Shown here: one piece after another, positions 37,417 through 44,922 of the stretch
Position numbering within the stretch: the stretch's first letter is position 1
How the letters are laid out: each line of letters starts with the position of its first letter
Assembly (NCBI RefSeq): GCF_024281235.1
Contig: NZ_JAHWXY010000002.1
Location: 310,001 to 374,000 of the forward strand
Source: Shinella daejeonensis
Lineage (GTDB): Bacteria > Pseudomonadota > Alphaproteobacteria > Rhizobiales > Rhizobiaceae
Direction: 5' to 3'
Length of the DNA stretch: 64,000 nucleotides
The notes under the pieces: generated by a model
What the model was told of the DNA's origin: nothing
The model's database searches: none
Seen by the model: only the letters and a program-made list of their open reading frames with translations
Made by a program: the position numbers and the translations under genes

Positions 37417-38214
37417 TCACATCTTGCCGCCGACCACCGCGAACCATGCGCCCTGCGGGTCCTGCGCCACCGCGATATAGGCCGGGCCGGGAACCTCCAT
37501 CGGACCATGATGAACCTTGCCTCCCGCCGCGGTGATGGCCTCCACGGTTTTCGTCACCGCGCCGTCGACACCGAAATAGGCAAGCCAGGCCGAGGCCGGT
37601 GCATTACCGAGACCCATCACCGCCCCGATATCGACGTCCTTATGGCGGAACAGCTGGTAGGTTCCCATGTCGCCCATGTCCATGGCCTCGCCCTTCGTCC
37701 AGCCGAACAGCCCGGAATAGAAGGCGAAGCCGGCCTGGGGATCGCTCGACATCAATTCGTTCCAGTTGCCGTGACCGGCTTTTTTCTGGTTGAAAGCACC
37801 CTCCCCCGCTTCAGCCCTGGCGCGATCGGCCTCGCTCATCCGGCTCATATCGGGTTGCAGCAGGCCGAAGACCGCCCCCTGAGGGTCCGCGACGACCGCA
37901 AAGCGACCGGTATCGGGAATGTCGGCCGGCGCCTTGTAGACTCTGCCGCCGGCCGCTTCGACATCGGCAACGGTCCGGTCGCAGTCATCCACGGCGAAAT
38001 AGATCAGCCAGTGGGGCGGCGGGTTTCCCGTCTGGCCGGCGCTGGACATCATTCCGGCCACCATGTCGCCATCGGATTTGGCGAGCCGATAATCGAAACC
38101 CTCCATTCCGCTATCTGCGATCCGCCAGCCGAAAATCCCGGCATAGAAGTCGCTCGCGGCCTCGAGATCGCCGGTTCCCAATTCGTACCAGCACGGATTG
38201 CCATGATACTTCAT
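37417..38214 (-). CDS. Double VOC-domain protein (Cfp30B-like)
   Basis: The 264-residue protein has two glyoxalase-like modules (HGNPCWYELGTGDLEAASDFYAGIFGW and NWNELMSSDPQAGFAFYSGLFGW). It resembles the mycobacterial 27-kDa antigen Cfp30B family, of unknown reaction. The start at 38214 has AGGAGAAGG just upstream; an earlier ATG at 38229 lies inside that ribosome site. Confidence 0.85.
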   Translation of the reverse strand: MKYHGNPCWYELGTGDLEAASDFYAGIFGWRIADSGMEGFDYRLAKSDGDMVAGMMSSAGQTGNPPPHWLIYFAVDDCDRTVADVEAAGGRVYKAPADIPDTGRFAVVADPQGAVFGLLQPDMSRMSEADRARAEAGEGAFNQKKAGHGNWNELMSSDPQAGFAFYSGLFGWTKGEAMDMGDMGTYQLFRHKDVDIGAVMGLGNAPASAWLAYFGVDGAVTKTVEAITAAGGKVHHGPMEVPGPAYIAVAQDPQGAWFAVVGGKM

Positions 38215-38242
38215 CGTCCTTCTCCTCATTGCTGATTGCGGT

Positions 38243-38917
38243 TCAGGCGAACCGGCTCATCTGGCGCGCCTCATCGGCAGCGCGCCAGTGGGCCATGTGA
38301 TCGTCCATCGCCTTCCTGAACGCCGGGCGCGCGGTAGCCCGCGCGACGTAATCCGCCAGCGCCGGATAGCCGCTCAACTGACCCTCGACGTCCGGGATGC
38401 GCAGCACGTCGACCATCATGATATCGGCCACGCTGAACGCGCCGGCGATCCACTCACGGCCGGACATCAGTGTTTCCAATGCGTCGAGCTTTGCCTTCAT
38501 ATTGCGGCGGGCCCGCTCGACCACGTCGGGCGTCGAAGGAGGCCCGAAGAATTCGGGCATCCGTTCGGCCAGAACCAGGCCCATCCATCCGCCGCTTGCG
38601 GCCTCGACGGAGTTGAGCGCGGCGATCAGCCATTGCGTCACTTCGGCGCGACGGTCTTCCGGCAGCAGCGGCGTTCCCTCGGCCAGATAAAGCGCTATGG
38701 CGCCGCTTTCGAAAAGCGTCAGATCCCCATCCCGGATGATCGGCACCTGCGCGAAAGGCTGCATGGCGCGGTGGCCATCGCTTTTCGGGCGCGCCGGAAC
38801 CGTCGCGACCGCATAAGCGCGTCCGGTTTCCTCAAGCGCCCAGCGGACCCGAAGATCGCGCACGAAACCGCGCGGAAAATCGGGCAGCCAGTCGTAGGTG
38901 TATAGAACCACGCTCAT
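38243..38917 (-). CDS. Glutathione S-transferase family protein
   Basis: The 224-residue cytosolic protein has a thioredoxin-like N-terminus (MSVVLYTYDWLPDFPRGFVRDLRVRWALEETG), the cis-Pro and ESGAIALYL motifs of the glutathione site, and an alpha-helical C-domain (FSVADIMMVDVLRI). The ATG overlaps the DUF1428 stop (ATGA), so the two are translated together. The reaction is unknown, probably detoxification. Confidence 0.87.
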   Translation of the reverse strand: MSVVLYTYDWLPDFPRGFVRDLRVRWALEETGRAYAVATVPARPKSDGHRAMQPFAQVPIIRDGDLTLFESGAIALYLAEGTPLLPEDRRAEVTQWLIAALNSVEAASGGWMGLVLAERMPEFFGPPSTPDVVERARRNMKAKLDALETLMSGREWIAGAFSVADIMMVDVLRIPDVEGQLSGYPALADYVARATARPAFRKAMDDHMAHWRAADEARQMSRFA

Positions 38918-39642
38918 CGGGCTGCATCCGAATCGAAGATCGGTTCGAAGCCGCCCCACATCATGCGCATGCCGTCGAAGGGCATTTCCGGGAATTCCTG
39001 CCCCTCCATGCCGGCTTCCATCGCCTTGGCCGCCGCATCGCAGGTCGCCCTGTCGGGCCATGCGGTCCAGCTGAACATCGGGACTTCACCCGCCTCGGAC
39101 CTGGTGGCGCGATAGAAGTCGGTCTGCTTGCCGTGCGGCACATCCACCCCCCAGGCCTCGACCGTTCCGAGGCAGCCATGGGGCTTGAAGGCGTCCTCCC
39201 AGGCGCTGGCGGCCATTCCGGCATAGGCCGCCTTGTTGTTCTGCGGCACCGCCAGCACAAAGCCCTGGATGTAGCCGGCGCCCTTGTCCGTTCCTTCCTC
39301 GAAGATCGGCGCAAAACCGCCGAAGATCATGCGGCTGCCGTCGTAAGGCATTTCCGGCATTTCCTTCATGGCGGGATCGTCCTGCATGTTCTGCCAGGCC
39401 GTATCCGCCGTCGCCCTGTCCGGCCATTCGATCCACGCATAGACGACGGTTTCATCGTCCCTGGCGTTCACTGCGCCGTAGAGATCGTTGACCTTGCCCC
39501 GTTGAACATCGACGCCCCAGCTCTCGATCATGCGGGTGGCGCCATGCTTTCGAAACAGCGGCCAGGCGGCCTGTATATGCTGGATATATTCCTGTTTTTT
39601 CGCCGTCGGAACGGCCGCAAGGGAACCGGTATAGTAAGCCAT
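38914..39642 (-). CDS. Tandem DUF1428 protein
   Basis: The 242-residue protein is made of two DUF1428 (dimeric alpha-beta barrel) units: MAYYTGSLAAVPTAKKQEYIQHI through MIFGGFAPIF, then GYIQGFVLAVPQNNKAAYAGMA through MMWGGFEPIF. Most DUF1428 proteins have a single unit of about 120 residues, so this is an internal fusion or duplication. It is the first gene of the operon divergent from hxlR. The function is unknown. Confidence 0.85.
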   Translation of the reverse strand: MAYYTGSLAAVPTAKKQEYIQHIQAAWPLFRKHGATRMIESWGVDVQRGKVNDLYGAVNARDDETVVYAWIEWPDRATADTAWQNMQDDPAMKEMPEMPYDGSRMIFGGFAPIFEEGTDKGAGYIQGFVLAVPQNNKAAYAGMAASAWEDAFKPHGCLGTVEAWGVDVPHGKQTDFYRATRSEAGEVPMFSWTAWPDRATCDAAAKAMEAGMEGQEFPEMPFDGMRMMWGGFEPIFDSDAAR

Positions 39643-39699
39643 GTCACGTCTCCTCCAGACAGAACTTCAGCACCCCAGCGGAAGCCAGCATGACTCTTG

Positions 39700-39731
39700 T
39701 AGTATGAAAAAGCAACTGATAGCATCAAAAA
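39700..39731. promoter_or_regulatory. Direct-repeat operator between DUF1428 and hxlR
   Basis: TAGTATGAAAA (39700) and TAGCATCAAAA (39720) form a direct repeat 20 bp apart, about two helical turns. The second copy lies in the palindrome TGAT-AGC-ATCA (39717-39727). The site abuts the hxlR ATG, so auto-repression is likely. The motif TGATAGCATCAA also occurs (reverse orientation) at the MarR/DUF3861 locus. Confidence 0.5.
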
Positions 39732-40394
39732 ATGACGAAGCACGATGAATTTCCGCGGATCCGTTACGACGAAGGCTGTCTGGCGGCCCATGCGCTCAAC
39801 CTGATCGGCGACCGCTGGGCGCTGCTGGTGGTTCGCGAACTGATGTTCGCTCCCAAGCGGTTTCAGATGATCCGCGCCGGCCTGCCCGGCATCACCGCGG
39901 GCGTCCTGACCGGCCGGCTGGCGCAATTGCGAGCGGCCGGCGTCGTCGCGCATGACGAGCGGCTGGGCGCCTATTCGCTGACGGACGCGGGACGCGGCCT
40001 GCTGCCGGTGCTGGAGGCACTGTGCCGATGGGCGCTGACCATCCCCGGCCACGATCCCTCCCGCTTCATCAGCCCCTCGGCGCTGATGATCTCGATGGGC
40101 GTCAACCTGATGCCGGACAAGGCCGCAGGCCGCACAGCGCTTGCCGGCTTCGACTTCGGAACGGAAGCCTTCGAGACGCGGCTGGTCGATGGCCGGCTGG
40201 CGACGGAACTGGTCGCAAGGCCCGATACGCCCTTCGTCCTGACGGGAAACGGCAATGCGATGGCCGCCGCAATCTATGGGACAGCGCCGCTATCCCTGCT
40301 GATCGCCAAAGGGATCATCGGCGCACACGGAAATATTCCGGCGGCACAGGATTTCGTCGACCTGTTCCGGCTGGAAGCCCGGCCGCAAGCATAG
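39732..40394 (+). CDS. HxlR-family regulator with SCP2-like domain
   Basis: The 220-residue protein has an HxlR winged helix (CLAAHALNLIGDRWALLVVRELMFAPKRFQMIRAGLPGITAGVLTGRLAQLRAAGVV) followed by a C-terminal sterol-carrier (SCP2)-like ligand domain from about residue 110. No Shine-Dalgarno sequence precedes the ATG (run of A only), so the message may be leaderless. It is divergent from the DUF1428-GST-VOC-VOC operon and probably controls it, perhaps in response to a hydrophobic or electrophilic ligand. Confidence 0.86.
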   Translation: MTKHDEFPRIRYDEGCLAAHALNLIGDRWALLVVRELMFAPKRFQMIRAGLPGITAGVLTGRLAQLRAAGVVAHDERLGAYSLTDAGRGLLPVLEALCRWALTIPGHDPSRFISPSALMISMGVNLMPDKAAGRTALAGFDFGTEAFETRLVDGRLATELVARPDTPFVLTGNGNAMAAAIYGTAPLSLLIAKGIIGAHGNIPAAQDFVDLFRLEARPQA

Positions 40395-40479
40395 AGCCAA
40401 ATCGGCGCACCCGCGACAAAACCGGCATCCCGGCCTCGGCGGCGACATGTCCGCATCCGCATTTCCGTTCGCAAAGGCT

Positions 40480-40497
40480 CTGTCATCAGCCCGTAAC
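40480..40497 (+). promoter_or_regulatory. PHO box upstream of the alkaline phosphatase gene
   Basis: CTGTCAT-CAGC-CCGTAAC: the first PhoB half-site is perfect, the second matches 4 of 7 to CTGTCAT (5 of 7 to CTGTAAC-type sites), with 4-base spacing, 48 bp before the ATG. Confidence 0.6.
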
Positions 40498-40545
40498 CTG
40501 CGGGGGCTAGCTACCGCGTGTCCTATTCAATTCTGGAGAACCGAC

Positions 40546-42297
40546 ATGCGCGGACTGCTCGCCATCCTGACAGCAACCACGGTACTGGCCACCTCGATGA
40601 CCGCCAGCGCCACCACCATCTTTCCGCTCGATCGCGCCACGATCCTCACCTCCTCGCCCTTCGACGTGAAGGTCGAGTTCGATGGCGTCGTTTCGGCCGA
40701 CGACGTGAGTGTCACCGTCAATGGCAAGCCCGCCGCCGAAGCCTTGGGCAAGGACGTACGCTTCATCGAACGCGAGGACGGCGTCGAAGCCTCCGCGGTG
40801 CGCATCGACGGCGTCCTCATCGCCGAGCCCGGCACCTACACCGTGGTCGCCAAGGCCGGCGCGGAAGAAAAGTCCGTGACCTGGGAAGTCTACGGCACGC
40901 CGGAGACGGCACAGGCGAAGAACGTCATCTTCCTGATCGCCGACGGCCTTTCGGTCGCCCATCGCACGGCGGCGCGCATCATGTCGAAGGGCATGACCGA
41001 GGGTAAGGCCAACGGCCGCCTCAATATGGACGACCTCGACCGGATGGCGTTCATCGGCACGTCATCGACGGAAGCCGTCGCCACCGACAGCGCCAACACG
41101 ATGTCGGCCTATATGACCGGCCACAAGACCGCCGTGAACGCGCTCGGCGTCTATGCCGACCGCACGAAGGACTCGCTGGACGATCCGAAATTCGAAACGC
41201 TGGTCGAAGCGCTGCGCCGCCAGACCGGCAAATCCGTCGGCATCGTCACGACTTCGGAGTTGCAGGATGCAACGCCCGCGGCGCTGTTTGCGCACACCCG
41301 CCGCCGCGCCGACAAGGCCGAGATCAACACCATGATCTACGACCTCAAGCCGGAGGTGATCCTCGGCGGCGGTTCGGCCTATTTCCTGCCGCAGGCGACG
41401 CCCGGGTCCAAGCGCAAGGACGATATCGACCACATCAAGCTCTATCAGGACGCCGGCTACACTTTCGCCACCACGGCGGGCGAACTTGCAGCGGCATCCG
41501 GTTCCAACACCGGCAAGCTGCTCGGCCTGTTCCATACGGGCAATCTGGATACGACGCTCGACCGTGAATTCCTGAAGAAAGGCACCGTCGACAAGTTCCC
41601 CGAACAGCCCGGTCTCGTCGCCATGACGGAAGCGGCACTTGGCCAGCTCGCAAAGAACGCCGAGGGCTTCGTGCTTGTCGTCGAGGCGGCCAATGTGGAC
41701 AAGATGTCCCATCCGCTCGACTGGGACCGCGCCGTCGTCGACACGATCGAGTTCGACAAGGCCGTCGGCGTCGCGCGTGAGTTCGCGGAAAAGAACCCCG
41801 ATACGCTGATCGTCGTGACCGGCGACCACACCCATGGCGTCTCGATCATCGGCACCGTCGACGACGAGAAGGAAGGCATGGACATGCGCGAGAAGGTCGG
41901 CACCTACGCCGACGCCGGCTTCCCCAACTATGTCGATGAAAACGGCGACGGCTATCCCGACCGCGTCGATGTTTCGCGCCGCCTGTTCCTGGCCGCCAAC
42001 AACGGCCCGGATCACTATGAGACCTTCCGTCCGAAGCTCGACGGCCCCTTCGTGCCGGCTATCCAGGACGAGAACAAGAAATATATCGCCAACGAAGCCT
42101 ATAAGGACGTGCCGGGCGCCGTCCTGGTCGAGGGCAATATCCCGCGCGACGGCGACACCGGCGTCCACGCCGTGGACGACGTGGTTCTTCAGGCGACCGG
42201 CCCCGGTTCCGAGCGGTTCAAGGGCTATATGGAGCAAAGCGACGTCTATCGCGTGATCGCCGAAACGCTGGCGCTTGGCGTCAAGCAGACCCAGTAA
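40546..42297 (+). CDS. phoA: Periplasmic alkaline phosphatase
   Basis: The 583-residue secreted protein has a signal peptide (ending TASATT), the metal-site Asp in FLIADGLSVAHRTAARIM and the nucleophile Ser in ATDSANTMSAYMTGHKT (DSA as in E. coli PhoA). GDHTHGVSIIG supplies later metal ligands. The N-terminal 110 residues before the catalytic domain form an extra beta-rich domain not present in E. coli PhoA, and the protein is longer than PhoA (about 470). It releases phosphate from monoesters. TGGAGA before the ATG fits a ribosome site. PhoB control is likely through the PHO box upstream. Confidence 0.88.
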   Translation: MRGLLAILTATTVLATSMTASATTIFPLDRATILTSSPFDVKVEFDGVVSADDVSVTVNGKPAAEALGKDVRFIEREDGVEASAVRIDGVLIAEPGTYTVVAKAGAEEKSVTWEVYGTPETAQAKNVIFLIADGLSVAHRTAARIMSKGMTEGKANGRLNMDDLDRMAFIGTSSTEAVATDSANTMSAYMTGHKTAVNALGVYADRTKDSLDDPKFETLVEALRRQTGKSVGIVTTSELQDATPAALFAHTRRRADKAEINTMIYDLKPEVILGGGSAYFLPQATPGSKRKDDIDHIKLYQDAGYTFATTAGELAAASGSNTGKLLGLFHTGNLDTTLDREFLKKGTVDKFPEQPGLVAMTEAALGQLAKNAEGFVLVVEAANVDKMSHPLDWDRAVVDTIEFDKAVGVAREFAEKNPDTLIVVTGDHTHGVSIIGTVDDEKEGMDMREKVGTYADAGFPNYVDENGDGYPDRVDVSRRLFLAANNGPDHYETFRPKLDGPFVPAIQDENKKYIANEAYKDVPGAVLVEGNIPRDGDTGVHAVDDVVLQATGPGSERFKGYMEQSDVYRVIAETLALGVKQTQ

Positions 42298-42311
42298 GCC
42301 TGACGACAAAC

Positions 42312-42350
42312 GGGCAGGCCCGGGATCGTTCCGGGCCTGCCCCTATTTTT
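42312..42350 (+). terminator. Rho-independent terminator after phoA
   Basis: A perfect 12-bp stem (GGGCAGGCCCGG / CCGGGCCTGCCC) with a 7-base loop is followed by CTATTTTT. It ends only 27 bp before the next gene's ATG, so that operon needs its own promoter (possibly inside phoA) or read-through. Confidence 0.93.
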
Positions 42351-42376
42351 CCCATACCTTCGCCAAGGAGGCTCCA

Positions 42377-42835
42377 ATGATCTCGACCGGGTTCAGCCGC
42401 CGACAGGCACTGACCGTCATGGGCGGCGCGGCGCTTTCGCTCACCCTGCATCCGACACGCGCCGCCGCTCAGACCATCGCCTTCGACGAGCTTTACGGAA
42501 AGATCAGCGTCCTCGGGCTCACCTTCTCCGACAAGGTGCTTGCGCTCAAGGGCGAGCGGGTGGCCATGCGCGGTTTCATGGCGCCGCCCCTCAAGGCGGA
42601 AGCCGATTTCTTCGTTCTGACCGAAATCCCGATGGCGCTATGCCCGTTCTGCTCATCCGACGCGGACTGGCCCGACGACATCATCGTGGTCTATCTCGAC
42701 CGCGCCCAGACATTCGAACAGGCGAACGGCATCATCGAGGTCTCCGGGACACTGGAGGTCGGCTCCTGGACAGATCCGGAAACCGGCTTCGTCAGCCTGC
42801 TGCGCATCGTCGGCGCGAACTTCTCGGCGGTATGA
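42377..42835 (+). CDS. Tat-exported protein of a His-rich ABC system (DUF3299-like)
   Basis: The 152-residue protein has a twin-arginine signal (FSRRQALTVMGGAAL, cleavage near RAAAQ). The mature part contains GERVAMRGFMAPPLKAEADFFVLTEIPMALCPFCSS, similar to DUF3299-type periplasmic partners found with the zinc-related ZrgABCDE systems of Vibrio. A strong AAGGAGG precedes the ATG. Its stop overlaps the ATPase ATG (ATGA). The CPFC pair may bind a metal or be redox-active. The DUF3299 link is from memory of the motif and should be verified. Confidence 0.7.
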   Translation: MISTGFSRRQALTVMGGAALSLTLHPTRAAAQTIAFDELYGKISVLGLTFSDKVLALKGERVAMRGFMAPPLKAEADFFVLTEIPMALCPFCSSDADWPDDIIVVYLDRAQTFEQANGIIEVSGTLEVGSWTDPETGFVSLLRIVGANFSAV

Positions 42836-43503
42836 GGATGCTGGCGCTCTCCGTCGAGAAACTGGACGTTCGCTTCCCCGGCCTTCCGGTCGCCGCCCTC
42901 GACATCGCTTCGCTGGCGCTTGCGGCCGGCGACCATATCGCGGTCACCGGGCCATCGGGAAGCGGCAAGACCACCCTGATGAACGTCTTGACCGGCATGG
43001 AGCGCCCCTCCGGCGGGCGCGTCGCCTGGGGCGCAGATGAACTGACGGCCATGACGGAGACACAGCGCGACAGATGGCGCGCGCACAATGTCGGTCTGGT
43101 GATGCAGGAATTCCACCTGTTTCCCGGCCTGTCCGCGCTGGACAATGTGCTTCTGCCGCAAAAGCTGGCGCGATATTCGCTGCCGGCGGGCATGAAGGAA
43201 AGCGCGCGGTCGCTGCTCGCCCGCGTCGGCATCGAACGCCTCGATCAGCCGATCGAAACCATGTCGCGCGGTCAGATGCAGCGGGTCGCCGTCGCACGGG
43301 CCCTTGTCGGCCGGCCCGGGCTGATCGTCGCCGACGAACCGACCGCCAGCCTCGATGCAGAAGCCGGTGAGGCCGTCGCCGACCTGTTGCTCGAACTCAG
43401 CGGCGAGACCGGCGCGACACTCCTCGTCGCCAGCCACGATTCCCGCCTCATAGACCGGCTCGGCCGCACGTTGCGGCTTGAAAACGGCCGGCTCCTTTCC
43501 TGA
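42832..43503 (+). CDS. ABC ATPase (LolD/MacB-type)
   Basis: The 223-residue ATPase has Walker A GPSGSGKTTLMNVL, signature TMSRGQMQRVAVARAL (LSGGQ replaced by MSRGQ) and Walker B LIVADEPTASLDAE. LolD/MacB-type ATPases partner with FtsX-fold permeases, which is exactly the next gene. They usually drive mechanical work across the periplasm rather than ordinary import. The start overlaps the preceding stop. Confidence 0.85.
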   Translation: MRMLALSVEKLDVRFPGLPVAALDIASLALAAGDHIAVTGPSGSGKTTLMNVLTGMERPSGGRVAWGADELTAMTETQRDRWRAHNVGLVMQEFHLFPGLSALDNVLLPQKLARYSLPAGMKESARSLLARVGIERLDQPIETMSRGQMQRVAVARALVGRPGLIVADEPTASLDAEAGEAVADLLLELSGETGATLLVASHDSRLIDRLGRTLRLENGRLLS

Positions 43504-43516
43504 CATCGGAGGCGAT

Positions 43517-44821
43517 ATGTTTTCCTTCATCCTCGCCGATCTGCGGCGCAACTGGATCGGCGTCTCGATCGTCCTGCTTCTGGTGGCCTTGTCGACGGCG
43601 CTCGGCGTTGCGGTCACCTTGCAGGAAAGGGCGCTGCGCCTTGGAAGCGCGCGCGCCGCCGCGGCCTTCGATCTGGTCGTCGGCGCGGCCGGCAGCGAAA
43701 CCCAGCTTGTCCTGTCCTCGGTGTTCCTTCAGGCCGCCCCCCTGCCGCTGTTGAAGCCGGACGTTCTTGCCCGGCTGCGCACCGATCCGCGCGTCGAGAC
43801 CGCGATTCCCGTCGGCTTCGGCGATTTCGTGGGCAACCATCCGATCATCGGAACCACGCGGGAAGCACTGGAAGCGCTGGGCGGTATCGCGGACGGAGAG
43901 ACCTTCGAGCATCTCGGCGACGCGGTGGTCGGCGCGCAGGTCAAATGGAAGATCGGCAGCACGTTCCATCCGGTTCACGGCTCCGCCGGTCAGGCCGGCG
44001 AGGTCCATGCCGATGTCGACTATCTTGTCGTCGGACGCATGGCTGCAAACGGAACGCCCTGGGACCGGGCGATCCTGGTGCCGATACAATCCGTCTGGAA
44101 CGTCCATTCGCATGACGAAGGACATCAGAGCCTCGGGCCGGAAGAACAGATGCCGCAGGCTCACCACGATGCGGACAACGCTCATGGCGGCCATGACCAT
44201 GACCATGACCACGAAACGCATCGCCATGACGAGGCGGGCCATACGGCCACCCCGATCGATGACACCGCATTGCTCGACGGACGCAATCCCGGCGTGCCCG
44301 CCGTCGTCGTCAAGCCGCGCTCGATCGCCGACGCCTATAATCTCCGCCAGGAATACCGGCGGGACGCCACCATAGCGGTGTTTCCAGGCGAGGTTCTGAC
44401 ACGGCTTTACGGCACGCTCGGCGACGCGCGCCATGTGCTCGGCATCATCGCCGTCGCCGTGCAGGCGCTGGTCGCCGCGGCGATCCTGCTGGTGATCGCC
44501 CTGCAGGTCTTGCAGCGTCGCCGCCAGATCGGCGCGCTTCGGGCCTTCGGGGCCTCGCGCCCGGTCGTGCTGGCGATCGTCTGGCTGGAAACCTTCGCCG
44601 TTCTGGCCGGCGGGGTGATAGCCGGATTCGCCATCGGCTACGGCGTCACGAAAGCGCTTGCGCATCGCCTCGGCGCGGCCAGCGGCGTGGCCATGCCGGT
44701 GGAATTCCATAGCGCCGATCTCTGGACACTCGCCGCGATGTTCGGCGCGACCGTGCTCCTGACGCTGCTTCCGGCCCTGATCGCCTACCGCCAGTCGCCG
44801 GCGCAGGCGCTGCGTCCATAG
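43517..44821 (+). CDS. FtsX-family permease with a His-rich loop
   Basis: The 434-residue protein has one N-terminal helix (WIGVSIVLLLVALSTALGVAV), a long periplasmic domain (about 45-325) and three C-terminal helices, the FtsX/MacB plan. The periplasmic domain contains a stretch (about residues 195-245) packed with His and Asp (for example HGGHDHDHDHETHRHDEAGH), which should bind Zn or another divalent metal. A GGAGG ribosome site precedes the ATG at 43517. With the Tat protein and ATPase before it, it makes a three-part system resembling Vibrio ZrgBCD. Function in zinc handling is inferred. Confidence 0.8.
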   Translation: MFSFILADLRRNWIGVSIVLLLVALSTALGVAVTLQERALRLGSARAAAAFDLVVGAAGSETQLVLSSVFLQAAPLPLLKPDVLARLRTDPRVETAIPVGFGDFVGNHPIIGTTREALEALGGIADGETFEHLGDAVVGAQVKWKIGSTFHPVHGSAGQAGEVHADVDYLVVGRMAANGTPWDRAILVPIQSVWNVHSHDEGHQSLGPEEQMPQAHHDADNAHGGHDHDHDHETHRHDEAGHTATPIDDTALLDGRNPGVPAVVVKPRSIADAYNLRQEYRRDATIAVFPGEVLTRLYGTLGDARHVLGIIAVAVQALVAAAILLVIALQVLQRRRQIGALRAFGASRPVVLAIVWLETFAVLAGGVIAGFAIGYGVTKALAHRLGAASGVAMPVEFHSADLWTLAAMFGATVLLTLLPALIAYRQSPAQALRP

Positions 44822-44922
44822 GACAGGCTCTTCACGGATTCCGGCTTTCTGCAACATCCGTGTCATGGACGAAAGCTATCAATCAGGCGCAATCATCGAC
44901 CTCCCTCCCAAAGGAAATCTCC

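Noticed and set aside
43517-44821. Frameshift or low-complexity sequencing error in the His-rich stretch of the FtsX permease
   Set aside because: The frame is intact on both sides and the stretch uses varied codons, so it looks like real coding sequence.
44822-44922. Possible PHO box before the phytase-like gene (GTGTCATGGAC)
   Set aside because: Only one half-site resembles CTGTCAT; no second half at the right spacing.
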